A stretch of 64,000 nucleotides of DNA from Deltaproteobacteria bacterium. GTDB lineage: Bacteria > Desulfobacterota > JADFVX01. The stretch covers positions 52,146 through 116,145 of the forward strand of contig JAOUBX010000004.1 of the NCBI GenBank assembly GCA_029860075.1, in the 5' to 3' direction. Positions 26,578 through 35,207 of the stretch are shown in pieces. The first letter of the stretch is position 1. Each line of letters opens with the position of its first letter. Under the pieces are notes generated by a model, which had not been told where the DNA came from, made no database searches, and was given only the letters and a program-made list of their open reading frames with translations. Position numbers and translations under genes: made by a program.

Positions 26578-29187
26578 ATGTCGTTATTTTCAAAAACATT
26601 ATATACGTTCCTCTTCCTCTCCCTCCTATGGCCATCTGCATCTATAGCTGCACCCTTTGTTGCAGAGCCACTCCTGTCAATAAAAGGGAACTTCAACCAA
26701 CCTAGTGACATCGCCATCTCTGAAGAAGGCAAAATCTATGTATTGGACGGAGTCAAGGGAAGAATAAAAGTATTCAGTAACAAGGGAAAACAACTGACAA
26801 CGATCAAGGGAGAGAAAAGCTTTAAGCTCCCCATGGCTATGGCCATTGAAGGTAAATACCTCTACCTTGCCGACACCCTTAACCACCGCATAGCTATATT
26901 TAATACTAATGGTTCCCACATTAAAAACATCGTTCTCACTTCAGATCATGACAGCCCTACCCCACCGGAACCGACAGGTATAGCGGTGAGCAAAGGAGAC
27001 ATTTTCTGGAGCGACAGGGCAAATCACAGAATATGCATTACCGAGATTGCCAGCGGTAAGAGAATCAAATGTTTCGGCAAAAAAGGCGAAGGTGAGGAGG
27101 AATTCCACTTTCCCTTCATGCTCGCCTTCGACAAGGATGATTACCTTCATGTAGTCGATGTATTAAATGGAAGAATAAAATATTTTAATGCCCGTGGTAA
27201 CTATTTTGGTGATATTTCCTCATTTGGGACAAGTGAGGGTACTCTTTACAGGCCAAACGGTATCTCTATAGAGGACGATAATATTTTCATCTCTGATGCC
27301 TATTCAGGAAAGATATCGGTCTTTAAGGGAGGCCTTTTTTCGGGATACATCAAGGACAAATCAGGTAAAGCCCTCATTTTCAATACCCCTGTCGGCATCA
27401 AAATTCAAGGTAACAGGCTTTACGTCGCTCAAATGGGCAGCAACAGCATCGAAGTATTAAGTATATCAGAGAGTCACAAATCCTCCCATAGCGTTAACAG
27501 CTCAGGCAGTACAGCTTCTGGAAGAGACTGCATTACCTGCCACCTTTCCTGGTCACCGGATTATGAAGCGGAAGAAGACAAAGGCGGCGAACTCCCCGTT
27601 GCTTCTTCCCCTATGTGCTACAGCTGCCATCACGGTGCCGTTATAGAGTCGAGGCCATCCATCGGCACAGGACACCAGCACCCGTCAGGTGAGAAGAGAA
27701 TGAAACCCAATAAGAAAACTGAAAGGAAAGACAATGTTCCCGACCATTATCCACTCATAGCTGATAAACAGCTCTACTGCGGAAGTTGCCACACGCCCCA
27801 TGAAATTGGACGTGAAGATGAAGGGTACCTGGGAAAGACGAAAAACCGGTGGATAAGAGGGGGTGAAAAAGGAACGGGTGACTGCCTCCCCTGTCACAAG
27901 TCAAAAGAAGATAAAGTAGGGGTAAAGAATCGCCTATTTAAAGGAGTCAACCATCCTGCAGGTATTATCCTTAAAAAACCTCCCCAGGGAGCCGATGAAA
28001 AGCTGTATGCATCAACCAAAGCTCTGCAAAAAGGGCTCCCCAAAATACTTAAAGATCATGGTGCAAAAATAGATTCCAGAAAACGAATAAGCTGCAATAG
28101 TTGCCACAGAGCCCACGGAACAGAAGAAAAGAAACTTGTCCTCATGAAAAACAGCAAGGGTGAACTTTGCGCTGCCTGTCATGAAAGGCTCTACAATACA
28201 ACATGGAAAGAAGCAAGAAAAAAAGGGGTTCACCCTGTAACCCTCGATCTCGAAAAACCTCTTAAACTTGGGGATATAGAGATTAAATCCATCCGTTGCA
28301 ATACCTGCCATTCAGTCCATAATGGGAAAAAGGATTCTCCCCTTATTTCAAGGAAGATTCAAAATGACCTTCCCTGCATCGATTGTCATGAAAGGGTTTA
28401 TGCAAAAAATAAAGAGGAAGCAAGCAAAAAGGGAGTTCATCCCGTAAAACTGAAGTTTAAAAAGGCAATCACCATAGGGAAAAGAGAAATTAAAGAGATG
28501 GACTGCCTCACCTGTCATTCAGTCCATGACGGCAAGGAAGGTACTCCTGCCCTTATAGAGGAATACAAAAACGGAGAGCTATGCCTTAATTGCCATGAAA
28601 GGATGAAGGATATGCCGGGCATGGACCATGATCTTCGTATTACCGCCAAAGAGAGCAAAAATGGCCTCAAGGAGACACCCCTGGAGGCTGGCCTTTGCGG
28701 AAGCTGTCACTCCATGCATCGCGGCAAAAGGGAAGCATCCTTTCTCTACTCAGGCAGACTCGGTATCTATAGCAGTACTTTAAAAGTTACCAACAAGGAT
28801 ATTCTCTGCTTTGAGTGCCATACAGACAAAGGCAATGCCGGGAAGAAAGTAATCAAGGAATTCGATCACCCCTACAAAGATATTGTCCTTCGCTCAAAAA
28901 CCACCATTTTGCCACTCTTTGATAAAAATGATGAAAAAAGCGAATTCGGTGAAATAAGATGCGTCACCTGCCATAATCCCCATAGCTGGTCTCCCGGTAA
29001 AAAGAAACAAGTAGTCTATGGCCCTCCCGGAAATAATATCGAGGGAGACGTTCTCAACAGCTTTTTGAGGCGTAAAGGAGCAAAAGGAACTTTTTGCGTA
29101 GAATGTCATGGTCTGGAAACAAGGATTAAATATAAGTATTACCATGACAAGCTGGGAAGAGACGCCGGAATTGACTACTTAAAGTAA
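26578..29187 (+). CDS. NHL beta-propeller fused to a 14-heme cytochrome c
   Basis: 869 aa from the ATG at 26578, giving signal peptide SLFSKTLYTFLFLSLLWPSA to about residue 23; upstream in-frame codons lie in the 83-bp repeat. Residues about 30-295 are NHL repeats (PSDIAISEEGKIYVLD, NHRIAIF, PNGISIEDDNIFISD), a propeller usually used for binding. Residues about 315-869 hold 14 CxxCH motifs, many in CxxCHS(V/M)H or CHERxY repeats. The same type of CxxCH-x-H repeat is common in long nanowire-like cytochromes. It is the last gene of the first cytochrome region and could be periplasmic or surface-located. Confidence 0.87.
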   Translation: MSLFSKTLYTFLFLSLLWPSASIAAPFVAEPLLSIKGNFNQPSDIAISEEGKIYVLDGVKGRIKVFSNKGKQLTTIKGEKSFKLPMAMAIEGKYLYLADTLNHRIAIFNTNGSHIKNIVLTSDHDSPTPPEPTGIAVSKGDIFWSDRANHRICITEIASGKRIKCFGKKGEGEEEFHFPFMLAFDKDDYLHVVDVLNGRIKYFNARGNYFGDISSFGTSEGTLYRPNGISIEDDNIFISDAYSGKISVFKGGLFSGYIKDKSGKALIFNTPVGIKIQGNRLYVAQMGSNSIEVLSISESHKSSHSVNSSGSTASGRDCITCHLSWSPDYEAEEDKGGELPVASSPMCYSCHHGAVIESRPSIGTGHQHPSGEKRMKPNKKTERKDNVPDHYPLIADKQLYCGSCHTPHEIGREDEGYLGKTKNRWIRGGEKGTGDCLPCHKSKEDKVGVKNRLFKGVNHPAGIILKKPPQGADEKLYASTKALQKGLPKILKDHGAKIDSRKRISCNSCHRAHGTEEKKLVLMKNSKGELCAACHERLYNTTWKEARKKGVHPVTLDLEKPLKLGDIEIKSIRCNTCHSVHNGKKDSPLISRKIQNDLPCIDCHERVYAKNKEEASKKGVHPVKLKFKKAITIGKREIKEMDCLTCHSVHDGKEGTPALIEEYKNGELCLNCHERMKDMPGMDHDLRITAKESKNGLKETPLEAGLCGSCHSMHRGKREASFLYSGRLGIYSSTLKVTNKDILCFECHTDKGNAGKKVIKEFDHPYKDIVLRSKTTILPLFDKNDEKSEFGEIRCVTCHNPHSWSPGKKKQVVYGPPGNNIEGDVLNSFLRRKGAKGTFCVECHGLETRIKYKYYHDKLGRDAGIDYLK

Positions 29188-29317
29188 AGCCTCAAGAGCA
29201 AATCACTGCTGCATATCAAACAACAACGTTTTATTTCAAGCACATCTTTTAAACGCAAGACTGACAGCCATCAAGGTAACTACCTGTTTTATCGGTAATT
29301 TTCAGTCCGTAACTTTT

Positions 29318-29333
29318 TGGCACGGCAATTGTA
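29318..29333 (+). promoter_or_regulatory. Sigma-54-like (-24/-12) site before the lipoprotein operon
   Basis: TGGCACGGCAATTGTA matches TGGCACG-N4-TTGC except that the -12 element reads GT rather than GC. It lies 57 nt before the ATG at 29390. The rest of the 202-nt gap after the NHL cytochrome gene shows nothing else notable. Confidence 0.5.
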
Positions 29334-29389
29334 TTAAGGAAGCGGTTTAATAAAACAACTTACAAATTTTACTACCAAGGAGAATTTTT

Positions 29390-31063
29390 ATGAAGATAGT
29401 TGAGGCTGCACAATACGCCCTATTAATGGCGATATCGATGACAATACTTTATGCCTGTGGCGGAAGCAGTGGAGGTTCAAGCGGAGTATCTTCAACAACA
29501 GGCTCTGCCTTTGCTTCACATATAGATGGCGCCATCATTACAGTGAAAGATAAAGACGGCAATATAATTGCAGGCCCCGTTACGACTTCAGCCGATGGCA
29601 GCTTTAACGTTACTATCCCGGCCGGCTCAAATAGTGACTACATCATTATCGAATCAACGGGCGGTACATTTACAGACGAAGCAACAGGACTTGCCGGAGT
29701 AGCGGCAGGCCCAATGGCTGCCTATATTAAGGCGGGAGCTCTTGGTTCTTCAGCCCACCTGACACCTGCCTCAACTATTATACATAATCTTGTTGTTAAT
29801 CATGGTTTGACAATCACTGAAGCAGAAACTGCCTTTGAGGGTGCATTTGGTTACCTTCCGGATATAACAGTTAAACCGGTGGACGCTACCTTTGCCAATG
29901 CATCAACCTTTTCTGTAGAGCAAAGACTGGCAGGACTTAGAGCCGCTACTTTCAGCCAGTTATCCAAAGAATTCGGTGCTTCTGCCAATCCCGAGCAACA
30001 GTTTGCAATGTTTACCGCTTTGGCTCAGGATCTGGCCGATGGTACTCTTAACGGGCTCAACAGTGCATCTCCCGTCACATACTTTAACGGAACATCAACA
30101 ACGGAAATCCCCGAAGATATTAAGAGGCTTTTTGTTAATGCTCTCCTCAAGTTCAGGACCGGGGGAAACGATAAAACAGATCTGAATTCAGCCGAACTGG
30201 GTACCCTCCCCTTTTCCTATGTTGCCTTTACTAATATATCAGGCTACAGGGTAGAATTTATCGAAGGAATGATGCCTCCAACGGCCGGCAGAACAACTTT
30301 TGATCTGAGCATAACCGACAGTGAAGGTGCTCCCCTTTCCGGCCTTGACCTTAAACTAAAACCGAAAATGTATATGGGCAGCGGTCACACTCATGGAACG
30401 CCTATTGAAAGTCAGACCGATAACGGTGACGGTACTTATACTTTCAACGTTTACTTTGCCATGGGAAGTGTCATGATGGATGGTTCTTCCATGGGATTCT
30501 GGGAGATAGAGGTATCAATAGAAAAGAGTGGCGCAACATCAGACAAGGCCTACTTCTACCCACCTGTGATGATGAAAATGGGTAGCGATACTTTTAGAGC
30601 AACCCTCAATGGTGGTCAAACTGACATGATTGCTGGAATGATGATGGAAGGCATGATGATGGCGGGAGATCCCCTTGCCCGTAAATACCTTCTCTTTAAT
30701 GACGGTTTGACAAAAGCAATGGATAATACCTATAGCCTGGATCTTTTTATAGCCGCTGAAAACATGGCAATGCTTATGGCCAATAAGCCGCTTACTGATG
30801 GTATTACACTTACTGATGAAAGTGATGCTACCTGGACAGTAGGAGCAGGTACTTCCGTCGTAGTTACTTATAATAGTGTTGATTATCCAGCCCTAGACAA
30901 TGGAGATGGACACTGGATTATTTCCGGTCTGCCCTTAATGGCAGAAATGACATATGAGTTTCAGATTAGCCTGACAGTTAACGATTCTGTTAAAGTTGCG
31001 GCAGATGGTGTCACTGAGTATGCCACTATAATGGCCTCAACCGGTGCCGGAATGCAAATGTAA
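29390..31063 (+). CDS. Met/His-rich secreted lipoprotein with carboxypeptidase-like and YtkA/FixH-like regions
   Basis: 557 aa; lipobox LYAC with Cys near residue 23 followed by a Gly/Ser linker. Residues about 42-85 resemble a carboxypeptidase-regulatory-like beta-sandwich (GAIITVKDKDGNIIAGPV). Residues about 300-385 resemble YtkA/FixH domains (LDLKLKPKMYMGSGHTHGTP, YTFNVYFAMGS, GFWEIEV). Methionine clusters (MIAGMMMEGMMMAG) and His pairs suggest copper or other metal binding, which is inference. First gene of an operon with a barrel, a thioredoxin-like lipoprotein and a mini-cytochrome. A good ribosome-binding site (AAGGAG) precedes the ATG. Confidence 0.75.
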   Translation: MKIVEAAQYALLMAISMTILYACGGSSGGSSGVSSTTGSAFASHIDGAIITVKDKDGNIIAGPVTTSADGSFNVTIPAGSNSDYIIIESTGGTFTDEATGLAGVAAGPMAAYIKAGALGSSAHLTPASTIIHNLVVNHGLTITEAETAFEGAFGYLPDITVKPVDATFANASTFSVEQRLAGLRAATFSQLSKEFGASANPEQQFAMFTALAQDLADGTLNGLNSASPVTYFNGTSTTEIPEDIKRLFVNALLKFRTGGNDKTDLNSAELGTLPFSYVAFTNISGYRVEFIEGMMPPTAGRTTFDLSITDSEGAPLSGLDLKLKPKMYMGSGHTHGTPIESQTDNGDGTYTFNVYFAMGSVMMDGSSMGFWEIEVSIEKSGATSDKAYFYPPVMMKMGSDTFRATLNGGQTDMIAGMMMEGMMMAGDPLARKYLLFNDGLTKAMDNTYSLDLFIAAENMAMLMANKPLTDGITLTDESDATWTVGAGTSVVVTYNSVDYPALDNGDGHWIISGLPLMAEMTYEFQISLTVNDSVKVAADGVTEYATIMASTGAGMQM

Positions 31064-31106
31064 TGATTACTTTCCTAACCAGATATTTGCATAAGGCACA
31101 AACGCT

Positions 31107-32075
31107 ATGAATCACTCACATTTTAAACTCATATCTGCGGCCCTCATAGCTGGGGCCGTATTACTTACTGCCACATCTGCCCTGGCGGCTTCATGCTGCG
31201 GCGGTGGTTCTGCTGCATCACTCCTTTTGCCCAAAATTTCAAAGGCCATGTCCAATGCGACCTTTGATTATGAGCAGTATAAGGGATATTGGGATAAGAG
31301 TGGAAGTCATCAGGATGACCCAGAGGGAGCAAACTACAAGCAATACCGCCTTAACCTCGGCTATGGGCTGAGGCTTGCCGACCGGTGGCAGGGGAGTATC
31401 TCCCTGCCCTACGTCTACAATGATAATAAATATGCAGACGGAAGGGAAAGGACGAACGGCCTCGGTGATGTTGCACTCGGATTCTGGTATGAGAACTTCG
31501 ATGATATCAAGTGCGTCTGGAAGGTAAGAAGTGCCGCTGACCTTATCCCTGCTGCCTACTTTGGCGCAACGCTCACCATACCAACAGGTATCTCTCCTTA
31601 TGATGATATCGACAAGACAGAAGATATAACGGGACGTGGAGTTTATCGCCTTGACGGTACCATGCTTCTCGATAAAACCATCTATCCCTGGAATATTTCT
31701 GCTCAATTTACTTACGGGACACATGCAGCCAGGCCTGTTAACAGGAAAAACGGCAAATATATCGAACCCTACGACCTCAAACTCGGCGATAGGTATGTTG
31801 GGACATTTTCTCTTGGTTACACCCATTTTCTTGAATCTATGGATTCACTCACCTTTACGGCAGCTTACACTGATCTTACTGAAGAGAAGGAGACCATTGA
31901 TGGACATAAGAATGATGCATCAGGAATGAGTAAAAAGTCTGTTTCAGCTACGGTAGCCTTTTCGACAATGAATCGAAACTGGGTATATAAAGCGACATGG
32001 AGCCATGGTTATGAAGGGGAAAACTTTCCAAAAACGGACATTATCAGCATTGGAGTAAGCCATGTCTATCGTTAG
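31107..32075 (+). CDS. Outer-membrane barrel-like protein with N-terminal CCGGG motif
   Basis: 322 aa; signal peptide to about residue 27 (LLTATSALA), mature start ASCCGGGSAASLLLPK. The remainder has alternating strands (YRLNLGYGLRLADRWQGSIS, FSLGYTHFLESMDSLTF) as in transporter-like outer-membrane barrels of the phenol-degradation MetA type. It ends in HVYR. The tandem cysteines at the mature N-terminus could bind metal or anchor something. The thioredoxin-like gene starts 14 nt before its stop. Function unknown. Confidence 0.65.
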   Translation: MNHSHFKLISAALIAGAVLLTATSALAASCCGGGSAASLLLPKISKAMSNATFDYEQYKGYWDKSGSHQDDPEGANYKQYRLNLGYGLRLADRWQGSISLPYVYNDNKYADGRERTNGLGDVALGFWYENFDDIKCVWKVRSAADLIPAAYFGATLTIPTGISPYDDIDKTEDITGRGVYRLDGTMLLDKTIYPWNISAQFTYGTHAARPVNRKNGKYIEPYDLKLGDRYVGTFSLGYTHFLESMDSLTFTAAYTDLTEEKETIDGHKNDASGMSKKSVSATVAFSTMNRNWVYKATWSHGYEGENFPKTDIISIGVSHVYR

Positions 32076-32574
32076 AGCCACAATAATTGCCTCATTACTT
32101 CTCCTTTCAGGTTGCAGCGACATGATGGATGATTTAAACCCTGTCGGCACCGATAAGAGTTCATCCTTATCTCAGCCGGCAGCAGATATTACCGTTCTCG
32201 ATTCCCTCGGTAATACGATTAACGTTCCATCAGATTATATCGGCACTCCTGTCGTACTCTACTTCACCATGTGGTGTCCTGTCTGTGACCAGCATACCAC
32301 AGATATGCTAAACAACACGGTACCCAACTTTCCCGGTGTTGAATTTTTCCTCGTTGATTATGTCTCTTCTTCCGTTGCTCAGGTAAGGAGTAACGAACTG
32401 GGAGGAGGTTATGGCACATCCTTCACTACCCTGGCCGACATTAATGATTTTCTGGAAAACTATTATGACGGCGCCATGGGAGCGACCGTCGTTATTGATG
32501 CCACAGGGATTATCAGGATGAATGAGGATTACCTTGACGGGTCGAGACTGCGAACAGTCCTGGGATCATTATGA
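32062..32574 (+). CDS. Thioredoxin-like (TlpA-type) lipoprotein
   Basis: 170 aa with lipobox LLSGC (Cys near residue 18). The thioredoxin fold carries the active site MWCPVCDQH (CPVC) after PVVLYFT, and a cis-Pro region is less clear. Such envelope-facing disulfide reductases keep heme-binding or copper-site cysteines reduced. The position, overlapping the barrel gene and followed with a 4-nt overlap by a mini-cytochrome, suggests maturation of the partner proteins (inference). Confidence 0.8.
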   Translation: MSIVRATIIASLLLLSGCSDMMDDLNPVGTDKSSSLSQPAADITVLDSLGNTINVPSDYIGTPVVLYFTMWCPVCDQHTTDMLNNTVPNFPGVEFFLVDYVSSSVAQVRSNELGGGYGTSFTTLADINDFLENYYDGAMGATVVIDATGIIRMNEDYLDGSRLRTVLGSL

Positions 32575-32840
32575 TGAAGTTATTATTTCCTTTTGTATTA
32601 CTGCTTATTCTCTTAAGCACTTCTCCCGTTTATGCGGAAGATGAAGGAAAAGAGCTTTTTACCATCAGGTGTGCAGGTTTCTGCCATCAGCTTCCCGAAC
32701 CTTCCATGCTTAAGGCAAAGCAGTGGCGCATGATTATGACTGTCATGCAGGACAGGATGAAACAGAAGGGAATCGATCAGTTAACAGAAGCGGAGTTTGA
32801 AAAAATCTTTTCTTACCTCAAGAAGAATTCCAGGAAATAG
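32571..32840 (+). CDS. Miniature cytochrome-like protein with CX3CH motif
   Basis: 89 aa; signal peptide MMKLLFPFVLLLILLSTSPV... to about residue 22. One heme-like motif, RCAGFCHQLPEP, has three rather than two residues between the cysteines. The following QLPEPSMLKAKQW with Met-rich helix (MIMTVMQDRM) matches small single-heme proteins that normally read CxxCH, so a Met axial ligand is plausible. It overlaps the thioredoxin-like gene by 4 nt. Whether heme attaches to CX3CH is open. Confidence 0.7.
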   Translation: MMKLLFPFVLLLILLSTSPVYAEDEGKELFTIRCAGFCHQLPEPSMLKAKQWRMIMTVMQDRMKQKGIDQLTEAEFEKIFSYLKKNSRK

Positions 32841-32861
32841 CGCCATAATCAATATCTGAAA

Positions 32862-32880
32862 AAATCTACAATGTAGATTT
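32862..32880. other. Perfect 19-bp palindrome
   Basis: AAATCTACA, one A, TGTAGATTT. It lies 22 nt after the mini-cytochrome stop, without a T tract, so it may be a regulatory-protein site or RNA hairpin. Confidence 0.4.
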
Positions 32881-32976
32881 AAGGACATATTCTTAGCTGT
32901 AATAATTATTCTGTTGAATTATGACAACTTTGTCTTTATTATGAAATTCTCTTTTTACAGATAGCAGGAATAGCAA

Positions 32977-33060
32977 ATGAAAATATTCAAAAACCTTTTC
33001 AGAACCTTCTGGATAATCTTCCTTGTATTTCTCTTTTCCAGCCTTATAAAATACCTTTAG
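32977..33060 (+). CDS. Possible 27-aa hydrophobic small protein
   Basis: ATG at 32977 preceded by AGGA with suitable spacing; product is KIFKNLFRTFWIIFLVFLFS plus a short tail, a single basic-start membrane helix. It is the only ORF with coding features in the 357-nt gap between the mini-cytochrome and the receiver-fusion gene. AT-rich DNA can give such ORFs by chance, so this is tentative. Confidence 0.3.
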   Translation: MKIFKNLFRTFWIIFLVFLFSSLIKYL

Positions 33061-33132
33061 CCTGGACAAATTCGTTAAATATGTTCAATTTCGCCTCATT
33101 TAATCAAAAAATCTGACTCAAAATGACTTTTT

Positions 33133-33164
33133 CTCGCTGTAATTTCTTAAGTCCGACAGACTCC
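33133..33164. repeat. 33-bp dispersed repeat, copy 2 (inverted relative to 9220-9252)
   Basis: The reverse complement begins GAGGAGTCTGTCGGACTTAA and continues through GAAATT, matching 9220-9252 with a few differences. Confidence 0.5.
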
Positions 33165-33197
33165 TCGGCATCTGAAATAATTGTAACGATGAAGACC

Positions 33198-34082
33198 CTA
33201 CTTCTCAGGCTCCCTCTCTAATATATTTAGTGCCCTTTCCCTGATCTCAGCCAGTGTCGACGGCTTTTCAAGACATTTCATATTATTTTTATTAATAAAA
33301 TCTCTTTCATCACTACCGATAGCTCCGGAAAAAAAGAGAATCCGCCTGTTTAAATAAGGATCGGCACTGATAAATGAATTGTAAAATTCTATGCCTGTCA
33401 TGACGGGCATGTCAATATCTGAAAAGATAAGATCATAATGCTTCTTTTTTACCATACATAGCGCTTCCATCCCATTTGGCGCCGTTTCAACAGTACCAAA
33501 CTTTTTAAGAGCCAGTACCAGAATATCCCTTATAGCACTTTCATCTTCTATAATAAGAATAGAATTACCTGCCGGATCCATATCTTCCCCCCTTTTAGGC
33601 TCTTTCTTTTTTGCAATACCCCTCTTACCGGCAAAGGCCTCGATACTGTTTTGATGCCTTCTTACATGAGACCTGAGGGCTTGCAATTCCACTTTATATT
33701 CCGTAAAGAGATCAACAACCTCTATAAAAACAGTGTTCAGTTCTGAGAGTTCAAGAGAAAGAATGCTTTCCAGAAGATCTTCAATAGAAAGATCTCCCGA
33801 ATCAACCACTTCTTCCAGTTCTTCAAGAGCGCTTTCAATACGCCTTATTGCCTTATTATCTATGAGGCTGGAATTCTCTTTCCTGGCAACAATATTGATA
33901 ATTTCCTTGTCCACACTTCTTATCGCCCTGTAGTGCCACTCCTCCTCTTCAGATAGTTTTCTGGCAAAGGCTACCATGTCTTCATCATCGGTAGCGGTAA
34001 GGGCCAACTTCCTGTAAATATTGGCCGCCTTTGCCTCCATAGAAGCAACCCAGCCCACATAGTCATTCAAATTATTTACCAA
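33198..34082 (-). CDS. Ferritin-like domain fused to a response-regulator receiver
   Basis: 294 aa. Residues 1-150 are a helical bundle with carboxylate/His spacing of rubrerythrin-like ferritins: Glu16 (ASMEAKAANIYRK), Glu45-48 with His50 (SEEEEWHYRAI) and acidic helix 3 (about 101-115). Residues 172-294 are a CheY-like receiver with acidic pair Glu179/Asp180, phospho-acceptor Asp222 (IFSDIDMP), Ser252 and Lys273. There is no output domain after the receiver. A diiron or iron/oxygen-sensing module controlled by or coupled to phosphorylation is inferred. It stands alone on the minus strand. Confidence 0.75.
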   Translation of the reverse strand: MVNNLNDYVGWVASMEAKAANIYRKLALTATDDEDMVAFARKLSEEEEWHYRAIRSVDKEIINIVARKENSSLIDNKAIRRIESALEELEEVVDSGDLSIEDLLESILSLELSELNTVFIEVVDLFTEYKVELQALRSHVRRHQNSIEAFAGKRGIAKKKEPKRGEDMDPAGNSILIIEDESAIRDILVLALKKFGTVETAPNGMEALCMVKKKHYDLIFSDIDMPVMTGIEFYNSFISADPYLNRRILFFSGAIGSDERDFINKNNMKCLEKPSTLAEIRERALNILEREPEK

Positions 34083-34306
34083 AATGACTGCTCCTTTTTA
34101 TTAGTAATCAATGACCTTATAAAAAGAATAACTTATGAAGTAGCATTGTCAAAAAATTATTCAATAAAATTCCTCACTAACTATTTTTAAAGCCTTTAGG
34201 GAAGCTTTATTAATACCGGGCAAGCATATAAGAAGATTTTTAATTAATCTTTGAAATCCCCGTCCTTTGGGCGAAATTAGAGTTAAAAGGCTATGCCATA
34301 ATAATT

Positions 34307-34575
34307 GTTACTTTTCTTTTGCTGGATTTATGCCCCTTGAGGGTACAAAGAAAAGTAACAAAAGAAAGGCCGCCCTAAAACTTGGTCCCGCCAAGGCGGG
34401 ACTCCCCTCCTTCCACCGTTGCCTTGGTTGGGCACAAAACTCGCAGCGACCAGAGATTCTGGCAGACAGTTTGTGCCCTTCATCCTCAGTCAACGGCTAC
34501 ACTCGGCTGCCTTTTAACGGGAAGGAAAAGCAAGCCCTTTTAGGGCTCAAGCAAGGCAACGTTCTCTGGGCGTGG
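34307..34575. repeat. Dispersed repeat element with GTTACTTTTCTTT ends
   Basis: GTTACTTTTCTTT at 34307-34319 and its inverse at 34347-34359 form a hairpin, followed by about 215 bp with hairpins such as GTCCCGCCAAGGCGGGAC. The stretch is open in one frame (34267-34584) but the translation is low in coding character (arginine/serine/leucine-rich, no domain), so it is treated as repeat DNA. Together with AT-rich flanks it fills most of the 647-nt gap 34083-34729. Confidence 0.5.
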
Positions 34576-34579
34576 ATTC

Positions 34580-34683
34580 TTTAATCTTTCTTTAATATAC
34601 AAATTAATATAATCGATACATAAGCTAATAAATGAAATACAAATAATCCTTTAATCTTTCTTTAATTTTTCCTTTGCTATACT
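34580..34683 (+). promoter_or_regulatory. Two direct-repeat response-regulator boxes and promoter of the PepSY-cytochrome operon
   Basis: TTTAATCTTTCTTTAAT occurs at 34580-34596 and identically at 34650-34666. It fits the YTTAAK-N5-YTTAAK (11-bp direct repeat) layout recognised by PmrA/QseB-type OmpR-family regulators. A -10 box TATACT lies at 34678-34683, so the second box covers the -35 position, as expected for an activator. Confidence 0.6.
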
Positions 34684-34729
34684 TTTCGATAGGATGATTA
34701 AACTGATAAATAAATAGGGGGACTTAACA

Positions 34730-35164
34730 ATGAAAAGAAGATTATTTTTATTAATAGCAACCATTACCCTGCTCTTCCCAACAAGCAGCCTTTTGGGAGA
34801 AGAAAAAGGATCAATATTACCTTTAAGCGACATTTTGACACTGGCAACGACTAAAGTGCCGGGCAAGGTTATTAAGGCAGAGCTTAAGCAGGGTCTCTAT
34901 GAGGTAAACATCATCACAAAAGAGGGAAAGGAAGAAAAGGTCTACATCGATGCCATAGAGGGAAAGGTTATTGAAAAAGCAGGTCTATCCCTTGATGAAG
35001 CAACTAAAGTCGCTCTTGAGAGGGTGCCTGGAGAAGTAATAAAGGTTGAATTTGAAAGAGGTAAGTATGAATTTAAGATAAGAACATCAAAAGGAGAAAA
35101 AAAGGAAGTCTATATCGATTCCCGAAGCGGTAAAGTTCTGAAAGTTGAAAACGATGATTATTAA
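34730..35164 (+). CDS. Secreted protein with two PepSY domains
   Basis: 144 aa; signal peptide to about residue 22 (LLFPTSSLLG). Two PepSY-like repeats of about 58 residues: LSDILTLATTKVPGKVIKAE...YIDAIEGKVI and LDEATKVALERVPGEVIKVE...YIDSRSGKVL. PepSY domains are small binding or inhibitory modules of the cell envelope. GGGGG precedes the ATG. It is the first gene of an operon with a membrane redox protein, a 14-heme cytochrome and a cytochrome b; a sensory or metal-linked accessory role is inferred. Confidence 0.82.
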   Translation: MKRRLFLLIATITLLFPTSSLLGEEKGSILPLSDILTLATTKVPGKVIKAELKQGLYEVNIITKEGKEEKVYIDAIEGKVIEKAGLSLDEATKVALERVPGEVIKVEFERGKYEFKIRTSKGEKKEVYIDSRSGKVLKVENDDY

Positions 35165-35207
35165 GACACTATTTTGCAGGGTCAATTTAATCTGAGAGGA
35201 TGAAATT

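Noticed and set aside
34432..34452. GG-N10-GC sequence (GGGCACAAAACTCGCAG) as a sigma-54 promoter
   Set aside because: The -12 part lacks TT before GC, it lies in repeat DNA, and no gene follows at a sensible distance.
34267..34584. 105-aa ORF between the receiver fusion and the PepSY gene
   Set aside because: It covers a dispersed repeat with hairpins; no ribosome-binding site, signal or domain; composition is unlike neighbours.
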